The notes under the pieces: generated by a model | The model's input: the letters and a program-made list of their open reading frames with translations, nothing else | What the model was told of the DNA's origin: nothing | The model's database searches: none | Assembly (NCBI GenBank): GCA_002633025.1 | Contig: NMRB01000533.1 | Location: forward strand, 239,989 to 303,988 | Length of the DNA stretch: 64,000 nt | Direction of reading: 5' to 3' | DNA from: Notospermus geniculatus | Taxonomy: Eukaryota; Nemertea; Pilidiophora; Heteronemertea; Lineidae | Made by a program: the position numbers and the translations under genes | Shown here: in pieces, positions 1 to 11,300 of the stretch | Position numbering within the stretch: the first letter of the stretch is position 1 | Layout: every line of letters starts with the position of its first letter

Positions 1-70
1 GCCATTAACACTTTCCTCAAACGCGACATCCGACGGGTTTTCCTAGACCGCCTCACAGTTATAAAGGCCT

Positions 71-241
71 GTTTCCACTATCGCAGATTCCGCCACAGCT
101 TGCAGCAAGCAGAGCGGTTTTCACAGGCATTGGAATAATCAACAGGACATGTTATTGTTAAACTACCGAAGGATTATCCAAATCCCTGTGAAAACTGCAC
201 CGCTCGCCGCAAACCGCGGTGGAATCCGCTGTAGTAGAAAG
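71..241. mobile_element. Fold-back MITE (GTTTCCACTAT...GTAGTRGAAA), copy 1
   Basis: GTTTCCACTATCGCAGATTC is inverted as GAATCCGCTGTAGTAGAAA. The inner arms GCGGTTTTCACAGGCATTGG and CCCTGTGAAAACTGC are also inverted. Same family as 49233-49590 and 59608-59774. Positions 1-60 beside it are a reverse fragment of the repeat at 18930. Confidence 0.87.
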
Positions 242-1135
242 GGCGCTTGAAGCATCTCATCACAACAAAAAGTTCTGGCCGAATACAAAGCCAGGAGACA
301 ACAATTTTAGCAACAGGCTACAAGGCAAAACAAGGCATTCCATGGTTTGAGAAAAGGTAATCGAGGCAACAGACAGCCACACATCTCAAAGGGTTGGAGT
401 TTTTCCACATGAGGGTTTTCTCCTTTCTGTTGGCTTTCAATGGGCAATTCACCATTGTTGGTGTCCATACTGGTGACACCAACGACCGCCCGTACGGGAA
501 TACTCTCACTTGGAGAAGCGTCATAACTCTCAATTATATATAATACAGGAATTGACAATGAGGCGATGTGTGATTTGACAACCTCTCTCAAACCTAGATT
601 CTTAAGCAATAAACAGGCAAAACTTGCAATAATGTTTAAGGAAATATGATATAACTAACATTCCATTGTATTGCACAAGAGTTTTTTACATTAGCTGAAA
701 AAATCTTTCAGCTTCCTTGAAAAGACAGATGACCGTGAAGTAACTCTTGCACAATACAACTCTGAACTAAACTATGTGCTTACCATATCTACCCCTAGGT
801 GGCGCTACTGTTGATTATAGTGAAATGAATACATTTTATCATTAGTTTTTACTTTTTATAAGATTTCGGAAGGAAAATGACAGATATCTGAAGAAAGATC
901 CTTTTTGCATTGAAAAGAGCAAATTCCCTCCGATAAAAACCACAAACTTGCAAAATTTGAGAAGCTCCCACCTATGCGACACCTCTCATGTCTCTTCTCA
1001 GACTGGGACTAGAGTCATGCGTACCCAGGGAGGAACTTGAGGAACATTCATGATCCCAAACAACTCAGGTCACTACCGGTAACCAAGTATGAGGGTCTAC
1101 CATCACCCCTACCACACTTACACTCAGCTAAATAC
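242..1135. other. 3' flank or last intron of PLEKHG5; no recognised feature
   Basis: Contains a diverged interspersed repeat (about 390-520) related to 7685-7760. I found no convincing terminal exon encoding a PDZ-binding tail and no clear AATAAA on the minus strand before position 1. Confidence 0.5.
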
Positions 1136-2308
1136 TTACGAAGCCTCAAGGTCTGAGTTCAACAGTAGCTGTTTCTTGAGCCTCATGATTTGAGAGTGGG
1201 TCATCTTTTTCCTACCCTCCAAAGTCATCCCCGGTACATTTGGCAGATCTGTCGTCGAAAACGACCTCGCCTCCTCGCTTTCTTCATGTGCTGAAATCTG
1301 CCCACGAGCTTTCAATGCCTCCTGTGCGGAATCTAGACTAAGGCTCGGCGGCTGCAGCGCCGACGTTGACGACGGACGGTCGCTGTGGCGTAGAGGAACG
1401 TCGACCGATATCGTCACTTCGTTAGAATGGTCAAAAACACTATCTGAAGAATGTGACCTACGGTGGTCAATGTCTTGATTGGCGTGTAGCGACCCCGTTG
1501 ATGAGACACCACTGGAGCTAACCACGCTCCGTAACGACGTCGACACATCGGTCGATTCTACTAATGTTCGTTCATCCTCTGAATTCCCCGAACTTACATC
1601 TAAACCACCCAAGTTCCACGACAGACGTTTATGTATTGAAGCATCTTTCTCCTTCCTTTGCATATTTTCAATACTGTCTGCGGTATGATAGCGTTTGTCC
1701 CGTCCCGCACGTCTCTGATTTATCTTCCCCTTCCCGTTCTCCTCCATCGTGAGCGAGATTCTTGGATTCTCACCAAATGTGCTACGATTATCAACGGGTG
1801 ACATTCGCGACGACGGTGAGTTCGTCCCACTACTTGATAACGACTCCGATATCGACAGAGATATTGTTTTTGAATTCCTCGATGGATCTTTCCGTTGCAT
1901 AGACATCAGTTTACGCCGCACAGGAGACGGGGACGAGGGCGGGGAACGTGACGGGGGTAATATATTCACATCGGGGACGGACAACGTATTACCCTGTTCC
2001 TTGCCATCCTTAGGCACTGACCGCCGACGTGGATACGGACTGGAACCGTCCGACCGGACACTCCCCCGCCCTCCACCACCCGATCGTCCTAAAGAATCAT
2101 ACTCCTCCTCCTCATCGGATACTGTACGATTAAAACTATGCGTCTTTGGCGGCAGCGAATCATATCGCCTATCAAGCCCCACTTTTGGATGGCTATGACC
2201 CAATGAATCAACACTCTCCGGGCGGTTTAATAAACACTCCGTGCTTTTTGCACGCGAGATGTTAAACTGACTAAATTCCGAGTCTGAATTTGACAAACGT
2301 CTGAGAGA
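1136..2308 (-). CDS. PLEKHG5: PLEKHG5 terminal coding exon, Ser/Pro-rich tail
   Basis: An uninterrupted minus-strand frame runs from the assembly gap at 2309 to a TAA at 1138-1136, at least 391 codons. It is low-complexity and rich in Ser, Pro, Arg and acidic runs. It has many basophilic phosphosite-like motifs (RRLS, RRRS, KRLSW, RRSHSS). The last 25 residues contain KKMTHSQIMRLKKQLLLNS, which matches the conserved C-terminal block of vertebrate PLEKHG5 and fixes the gene identity and strand. The stop is read as ...DLEAS-TAA. The same bases form a 5' splice site (TTC|GTAAGTATT), so the exon may instead splice on (see findings). The exon is CpG-rich, which opens long spurious frames on the opposite strand. 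Its 5' boundary lies in or beyond the gap. Confidence 0.92.
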   Translation of the reverse strand, partial: SLRRLSNSDSEFSQFNISRAKSTECLLNRPESVDSLGHSHPKVGLDRRYDSLPPKTHSFNRTVSDEEEEYDSLGRSGGGGRGSVRSDGSSPYPRRRSVPKDGKEQGNTLSVPDVNILPPSRSPPSSPSPVRRKLMSMQRKDPSRNSKTISLSISESLSSSGTNSPSSRMSPVDNRSTFGENPRISLTMEENGKGKINQRRAGRDKRYHTADSIENMQRKEKDASIHKRLSWNLGGLDVSSGNSEDERTLVESTDVSTSLRSVVSSSGVSSTGSLHANQDIDHRRSHSSDSVFDHSNEVTISVDVPLRHSDRPSSTSALQPPSLSLDSAQEALKARGQISAHEESEEARSFSTTDLPNVPGMTLEGRKKMTHSQIMRLKKQLLLNSDLEAS

Positions 2309-5300
2309 NNNNNNNNNNNNNNNNNNNNNNNNNNNNNNNNNNNNNNNNNNNNNNNNNNNNNNNNNNNNNNNNNNNNNNNNNNNNNNNNNNNNNNNNNNNN
2401 NNNNNNNNNNNNNNNNNNNNNNNNNNNNNNNNNNNNNNNNNNNNNNNNNNNNNNNNNNNNNNNNNNNNNNNNNNNNNNNNNNNNNNNNNNNNNNNNNNNN
2501 NNNNNNNNNNNNNNNNNNNNNNNNNNNNNNNNNNNNNNNNNNNNNNNNNNNNNNNNNNNNNNNNNNNNNNNNNNNNNNNNNNNNNNNNNNNNNNNNNNNN
2601 NNNNNNNNNNNNNNNNNNNNNNNNNNNNNNNNNNNNNNNNNNNNNAGGACTTCCTTTATGGCCTAGTGGTTGGTGCTCAGGGCCCATATTCATAAAGTAC
2701 TTAAGTGTAAGTCTGACTTATCCTTTGTTCAACACAGAAGATAAGTGCCGCACTTAGACCTAAGTACCGGTAGTTTTATGAATATGGGCCCTTGCCTCTG
2801 AGTTGAGCGAATCAAGAGTCACGTTAGCGGGAAGTCTTCAATGTGAAAACTAAACATCCTTCCACTCAGAATGCCAAAATAATGCTGTCCAATCCGCCTG
2901 TGACCATGCTGTCGAATGAGCATTAGCCTCTGAACCTCGTGCCTAGGTTACTAACCTGAGCCTTCTTGATTTTTTCCACCCACAGTTTGATCTGCTCTCC
3001 CTGGAATGTATATGCTGACCAAGCCACCCTGTATTCGTTGACTAAGAGCATCAGAAAAGTCCCTGTAGAAAGAAACGGGAGTTAAGTGTCTTACACAAGG
3101 ACACAAACTCGTTTCTAGTTTTACATTCATCACCATTCTCACCTCCATCCTTCAACTCGTGTATGATCACCTGGTCGATTCTGATTGGTGGTTTAATGAC
3201 CTTGACCTTGTCCTTGTCGCCACGTTTGCTCGACTTTGTGATCAGCAGCATGTCGGTGAAGAGGAAACAGTGGACATCTGTCGACTGGAAAAATGAGGAG
3301 AGTGAGATTCGGATGAGCATGAGATCAAAACAGAGAGCCGCATCCACATTTCTTATGCGTCATGTCAGTATCCCATTGAACTCAAAGAGACAAGGCCTGA
3401 GCGGACAACATGACATTCCACTGGAATTTCTCCCGCTGAACTCAAAGAGACAAGGCCTGAGCAGACAACATGACATTCCACTGGAATTTCTCCCACTGAA
3501 CTCAAGGAGACAAGGCCTGAGCAGACGGCATAAACATTCCACTGGAATTTTCTCAGGACAGGCATGATTTATTGCAAACTATTTGAAGAAAAGATGTTCA
3601 TTTTGTTTCGTCTGACAGTATTTCTTCGAATATTTGTCAAGATTTTCAGTTCACTTTGCAGAAGGTTACTTTTGATACCATTTTACATCTCAGTTTATGT
3701 CCAATGTGGAGTATGAAAACGTTACCCACCTTGCTAATTCCATCCTTAAACCTGAGCGATCCTTCACAGAGTAGATGCCTCGTCTGTTGAGCGTTGCATC
3801 CCGGCATCGGGCACGTCAGATCTAACTGGGTGTAGTCATTTAAAACCTGAAAAAAGAACACCCAATTCGATGTAATGATGGCAAGATGGCAAGATACCAA
3901 CATACATGTACGACAAAAGGAAAGAGGTTTTACTGGTGACCAAAAGCAGGACATGATGATTTACTGCAACAGACATTCTAAGATTGACATAAGCGACAAA
4001 GATCTGTGCACTTATGCTGAAATCTCAACCATAACCTCGATCTGAAGCTGAATGATGTGACACAGACAACCCCACGACAGTTGACTTCAATGATGTTGCA
4101 CCAGAGTCGATCATTGCTAAATCATGGATTGCGCCACGTCACCTGGTTTCAGACTGAGGTTCTGGTTGAGATTTCGGCGGAAGTGTGCAGATCTGCGAAT
4201 TCGAGAATCATCTACACCAAACTTTTCAACCTACCCTGCTACACTCCTCATTTAGAATATCCACGACATCATACGATTCTATCCTGTCCATTATCGTAGC
4301 TAGACGCTCCTTCTCATGACGTTTGCGTAGCGTTGTGTTGACGTAATTCACAAAGACGTCTACAGACATAATCTGCAATAAACGGCAAATAGAACTCAAC
4401 TCTTTGGATCAGTGGTGGATTTAGGAGGGGTGCAGAGGGCCCCCCATTGCCGCAGAACAATGGCTTTTTTCTGCCTCAGAGGCCTGGAAAATGCACTTTG
4501 GCATCCTATTTTTGAAAAGTTTTTGCGGGCGCCCCCTCTTTCCGGAAATCCTGGATCTGCCCCTGTGATGACTCAGTGAGCCTGAGCAGACCATAGAACC
4601 AAAACATGGCAGCAAACCACACTACAGAATCCCTACGGTTCATCCTTGACCTACGACCTTAAAGCTTAAGTTAAAAGTTTGGGTTTATAGTCTGATGTCA
4701 ACTACAGTAGATGTGTCATCCGACTTTACACTTTAACTCCAATCTATCCTGAAACCTTTCAGCAGAACTCTGATGAGCTGCTCATTCAGCGCTACAGTCT
4801 GAGTACTGGTATTTCAGACCGGTATCCATTTATACACTACTGGGTATTTAAGGGAGGCAAAGAGACTGCGCACAGCATCACGCCGACAATGGATTTGAAC
4901 CAGACCTCATCATCACTAACCAGAGACACAAGCCACTAGACCACCGTGGCTCATGCACCACGTACCATCGTCTCAAGGTCATCCCTCTCCTGTGGACACT
5001 CGGACTTCTTCATTATTGCATTCAGTAATAACGAATACTTCGTTAGTCGCTGCATAGGTTTAACAATCTGGTCCTGGAGTCGGAGGCGCTCGCATTGCTT
5101 CTGTGTCTCAGCCCACTGAAATGGAAACACAAATCCAGGTGAGTCTGATTCAACGATTGGATCGGCGAAATACAAAATAACTGCTAGGAATCTGCACAGC
5201 GTACATTTTGTACACGTATCTTGGCCAATCAGAAAGTGTGCTACGGTGGCGCTGGTTAGACCTGTGATGGTGGTATGATTGGATCCCTTGTCAAATAGCG

Positions 5301-8300
5301 CCATCTATTGATGATCCTTCACTTTTGGCGCCAATCATGCCAATGTTTAGTGGGTCTACAAATATGGCCAACTGAACACTGGGGACGAGTGTAGGTACTT
5401 ACGCTGACGAATATTTTAAAGAGTTCATTATCACGACATGAATCCCTGAGATACATGACCGAGGCCTCCTGGTCCAGGCAATAACGGATATATGGCTGGA
5501 ACATGTCATTAAACTGAAACAGAGAAGACAGCATACAGATTTTTATCATAGACAATGCACAGGGCGATGCATTCACTATTGACATGGGCCCTGCACTGTG
5601 GCTGAATAGAAGCAATCAGCCGCATTGATTGCCAAAAGATGGCTGCATCCAAGGATAAACAATGCAGAATCCAGGAAACACCAGCCCATGACAACGTGGG
5701 CCATTGACGATTTTCTGATTTTTATTGATGGTTAGTGCATTCAGATTCCGTGTTAGGTAATTATGTAACCACATCTTCAAGAAAGAACAGTTTTGTTCGA
5801 TAGTCACCTTCAAGAACCCATCCTTCAGTCCCGCTGTTGACAATGGCTGCCGTGACTGACGGGCCTCCTCGACGACGGGTAACATGCACTCCTCCCAAAG
5901 CTGACAATTGGCACCAATAATATCGACAATATTGCTGAATAACCTCTCAGTATCAATCTGAAAACAGAACCAATATCAATCTTGAAGAAATTCCAAAAGA
6001 TGGCTTTTCTTTTCTTGTGAATATATTATGTTAATTGCTTTGGTTACATCACAAAGAAGTAACAGAACCATTGCTCACATCATAAAGTACCGTAACAGAT
6101 CCCTTGCTTACATCATAAAGTAACACATCCATTGCTTACGTCACAAAGTAACAGATCCATTCCTTACACCATAAAGTACCATAACAGATCCATTGCTTAC
6201 GTCATAAAGTAACAGATCTATTGCTTACGTCATAAAGTAACAGATCCCTTGCTTACATCATAAAGTAACACATCCATTGCTTACGTCACAAAGTAACAGA
6301 TCCATTCCTTACACCATAAAGTACCGTAACAGATCCATTGCTTACATCATGAAGTAACAGATCCATTGCTTACATCATGAAGTAACAGACTGCATACATC
6401 ATATGGTAACAGACCTTTGCTTACATCACGAAGAAACAGATACTTACATCATAAAGTAACAGATACTTACATCATTAAGTAACAGATCATTTTGAAGATT
6501 GACCATACAACACAAGAAGACATCCACAATGACCCTGATCCCCTTGACATACGTCACCTCCGTCTGGAGGAGCTCCCAGATGGCTGCTTGCTGATTACGC
6601 TCCCGCTCACTCAGCGTCTGTTGAATAAAACGTCAAAAATATGCTTTAGAGTGGAGTGTTGTCCGAAGGCGATCTTGATATTTCAAGATCATAGGGGCCT
6701 ACATGTACAACTAATGATTTCAATCTTGGGACTGTAGAGAGCATGCAGTGGCTCATTGTAACGTCACTTTTGACCAGCAGGCCACGAGGCTGACGTCCAC
6801 GACAAAGTGTGCCACGTGTAGATCACGTCAAAGTTGAAGTCACACACATTCCACTTGCGCTGATCACGAAGTTCACCACGTGGGTCGACGACATCATTTG
6901 CCCTCCAATATGGCAGATTAGACTGATCACATGACGGGATGACGTCACCTGCACGCTCTCTATTGGAGAATACCCTGAATTGGGAGGTGATGTATAAAGT
7001 TCTGTTTTTTCAAATTGGAAGCCCTGATGATCGACTTACAATATGATTGTCTACGATATCAGTCCAATGCTCTTCCAACTCGTACAACGACGGATCAAAC
7101 TTTGGTCGGCCGATCATGAGCAGGTCAGGCATCTCTGGGAGACCCTTGAGATTATACTCCTGGAGCTTCTCATAAAGAAGTTCAAGTTTATCCCTGTCCT
7201 GTAAGTGTAAGGGAAAGGGGCAAAATGAAATAGGATTTAATCCTTTTAGAGTTTGTAAAGCACAGCAACAGAAGAGAAGGTCTCCATTCGCATAGAACTA
7301 CATGTATTCAGCACAGGTGAGCAGTCTTCAACTCAAGGCATTCAGGGTTTCCGCCAGAAAAAAAAATGAGGGTACGGACCAAAAAAAAATTTTTTTTTGA
7401 AAAAAAAATTTTTTTTGAAAAATTTTTATTTTTATTTTTATTTGTTTATTTTGGTTTTAAACGATGTTTAGTGCCATTTTAGGCGTATTTTGAAGCATAA
7501 AATCACTTTCCATCGTGAAATATGATGTTAAATGGTGAAAAACGATGAATACTGCTGATAAATATGTGAATTTATCAAATTTTTGAGGGTACGGATCCGT
7601 ACCCTGGAAAAATTTTAGGGTACGGAATTTTACCCATTTTACCCTCTGGCGGAAACCCTGGCATTCCTCGTGAGATTTCACTCGTGCAAGTTGGCTGTCA
7701 ATGGGTGACTCACCATTGGACTTGGGCTGAGACCAATGACCCAAACGACTGCCTATAGCTTTCCATGGTTGTGTTGCCCATACACACTGCCAACTCGCAG
7801 GAGAAAACCCACGTGGGGGAGTGCCTTATAAGGCGTCATTTATCCTCAAATAGGGTTAAAGCCCTTCTTACCTTGAATGTTGTTGTGACAGGGCTGAACA
7901 AGTTACTGAGACGATTCTGAGCTTTGGATTGTTTTTCCTGACCGGTGTCATCGACCGCTTTGTTCTTGCGTAAACTCTGCAAGAAAATAGAATCAGTCCG
8001 AATGAGAATACTGCAAAATTATCACCAACAGAATGAGAAACTGAAACTTTTCGGAGAAGCAGATTTACTGATTAGCAAAAGTATAAACAAAGCAATTTCC
8101 ATTGCCCCTATTGAAACGACCTTGAACGACCCCTCACAAGGTCAGTGACCTACATTTTGAGGTACCTCAATGCAAATTTGAAGCAGCTATGAACAATTTT
8201 GATGCCAGACTTTTTCAAATACTTAGGGTTCAGCCAAGTCATGTCTGAGTGAAAGATTATGGTATTGATACAGTTTTTCTGATAAATCTTAGGTCCTGTG

Positions 8301-11300
8301 CAAGACTATTCATCCCATAGGACGGGATCATAAAGTACTCCAAAATTTTGTTCTCCAATGATAAAAGGCAGCATCCCCACTAGCAATCAGTGGGTGCACG
8401 GTCATTTGAAGTAAGAGCTCTAACTTGTGCTATCGAGTACATGGTAATGCAGAGTATAGCTGTTACCACAATTAGCCGTGCACTGACTGCATTTTACCAT
8501 TGGACAGCAGTTCCTGCTTTAGTTCACTGACAACAGAGAAAACATTAGTTCCAAGAATTACCATCAGATGGAACTACAGTATCACAATACAACATTGTAG
8601 AAGGAACCAACACCAAAAGCAACGACGACTATGTACACAATAACGTTATTGTTAGGTGACACATGTGCAACAACAACAGTCTTATGAGATAGGGCCACCT
8701 TTTCTGTGACAGCCCACAGAAAACAAACACGTACTTTGTTTCAAAGCGAGCCGCCCGAATAACGTCAGCCCAGTCAATTCCATGTTGTTTGTTCAAAAAC
8801 TGCTTTGTCCTCTTTAGGTGCGGACAAAACGGACACTCAGAAATCCGTGTATGATTCGTAATGTTTGTCCGAACTTTGCTTTAGAAATAGTACCTGGGCG
8901 GCGTGCTATACATCTAGGTGGTGGTTATGACACTACTTGGTTGTGGGATGAAATTATTTTTGTCATTTACTAAATTCTCTTTCGAGAAAGCACAAGAAGC
9001 ATTTGTACGTTAGCAGCAACTTGGCGGTTATCGTCAGGTCTCGCTACCAACATACCTGAATCTGGACTTTAAGATAACCGTACCCGACCTCTAACGGCTG
9101 GAGAACACAAAACACTATATAAAATCAGTCTCTAACTTTTATTGGAGATAAATGCGAGATGGCCATTTTAGCCACAGCTAAAGTTTAGAATCCCCGATCG
9201 GAATGACGTTACTCCATGGCACNGCTCTGTTGGTCCACCAGGTGATTTTTGACAAGTGATTGAGTTGAATCCTTGCAGTGACATTGCGAAATGATGGTGA
9301 ACATTGAAACAGTGAGAGAGTGACAACAATCAGACTTCAACAGCAAACCTTGCGTGACGTTCTACCAGTGTTTGGCTCTATGGGCCGTATGCACCAAACG
9401 AAGATTATCTTGAACTCAGGTTGAGCCACAACTTTTCAATTGTTCAGGTTTGCCAGGGCATGATGTGACAATGGAAAAGTTGTGGCTCAACCTGAGTTCA
9501 AGATAATCTTCGTTTGGTGCATGCATATGGCCCTTAGGGTATGAAATTCTCCAACGGGACTCTCTCATGTACGAACACCGAAGACAGAAGCAAACGAAAG
9601 GAACGAAACTCATACTGCTTCAGAAACGAGAAACGTTCACATCTTGTACACCAACTCTCACCATGATCAACATTCGCCGTTCCCTGAGGGGGTGGGGGAC
9701 GCGGGAACCACGCAAGTCGCATTCTGGACTGACAACCTGAATAACAGCAGGAGGAGCAATTGAAATATGGACAAATGATGGCAGACGAAACCGACAAGCA
9801 ACTGAAGACAACAGAGACGGCAGACGAGGATTAGCTCCAGCAAAATCAAGATTGAAAGGCCATGATATTGGAACTTTTTGTCGACAGCCGGTGCCACCGG
9901 CAGTGATCACATCATCCTCCAATACTGTAGTCTTGCCATTCACCCCAGTGTTGGAGCACCCCAGTGTGGGTGCACCCCAGTGCACCCACAATGAATGCAT
10001 ACGTGGATACCCTAAGAACTAGAGTTACATGTATCTACATGGGGCGAGGTTGACAAGCGGTAGTTTACAGGGCGTTTCAGAAAATTTTGGAATTACCAGT
10101 ACCACAGAATTTGAAAATGACTATAACCAAATCTCAATTTTGGAGGATTTTGTTTGATTCTGCTGGAGCTATTGTTGAAATAAATGGTGCAGAGACGGTT
10201 GAATCTTGATGATAAGAACTTGAGTGCTGTACATGATTTGCAGGAGCCACGACATGTGTAAATAGAATTTCGGTGCTAAAGTGTTCAGACACGCACTGAC
10301 AGGGTGGGAGGGGCAGTTGCCATGAGGCCCTTTTGTTTTGTTTCCAGTTATGCAGGGTCTCAGCATGGGATTTCATGAATCTGGGCAGTAGCCTACCAAG
10401 GGCGGGCAGTACCGTAGGCATTTATGAAATGGAAACCAATTATAGACATCCATGGCAGGTCAGAAGGGGTAAACAAACCTTGGGCCTAGTCCATTGTATA
10501 GACAGTAAGCACAGGAGCCAACTGTACAAATGCACTAGGCTCCCTAGGTCGGGGTTAATGTTTACCCCTTCTGACCTGTCATGGCCGACTTTCGCAGGAT
10601 GTCTATTCAAATCAAAGTACATTTCATACTCAAAGGACAACAAAAGTGCTATCTTCACAAAACAAAATTTCAACAATACACTTGGGAACTTACACCCTGA
10701 TTGTGGAGGCTTGTTGTAACCCCGTTGTATCAAAGAAACATTGGATCTACCGTAAGTGGAAGGACATGTACAGTGTGTGGTGAGAACATGCGACATGCAG
10801 CAGCCATATTGAAGGTCGATTTCAAGGTCATGAGAGTCAATTGATAAACTCTGATGGAAACTGACATGGTCTGTTTTGTTATTCAGCGTTTTGATGGCCC
10901 CATTCAGTGCCGGATCCAGGGTTTGGGAAAAGAGGGGGTGCCCTGTGCTTGAAACATTGAAATCTGCGGTTAATTTTTAATGATTTGTTCCAAATTTCAG
11001 AATTTCACGGTCCATTTTACAGATTTGTTCGCCAAAACGGGTGTGTATGCTGGGTGCGCCCCCCCCCGCCGGAGGGGCCCTGGATCCGCACCTGCCAATC
11101 ACTTTGGTTTCTACGGAGGTTTCATTCGTGGATGACTCTCACTGGCTTGAAATGGACTTCACTACATTAACAACATCATGAAAATCTAACATCGCGTGAA
11201 CCGTGACTGAAGCTAAAAAAAATAATTGGTTAGTCGTACAAACTTGCCTCGCTCTCGCTGGGCGGGATATCCTTGGAATCGGGAGGCGATTTTCCCGTAT

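Noticed and set aside
307-609. Minus-strand frame starting LREVV, tested as a PLEKHG5 terminal exon ending in -EV
   Set aside because: The required acceptor at 583 has no pyrimidine tract, and the frame continues about 95 codons past the EV instead of stopping.
1479-2198. Plus-strand frames of 62-149 codons opposite the PLEKHG5 tail
   Set aside because: Shadows of the CpG-rich coding exon on the minus strand; no splice or homology support.
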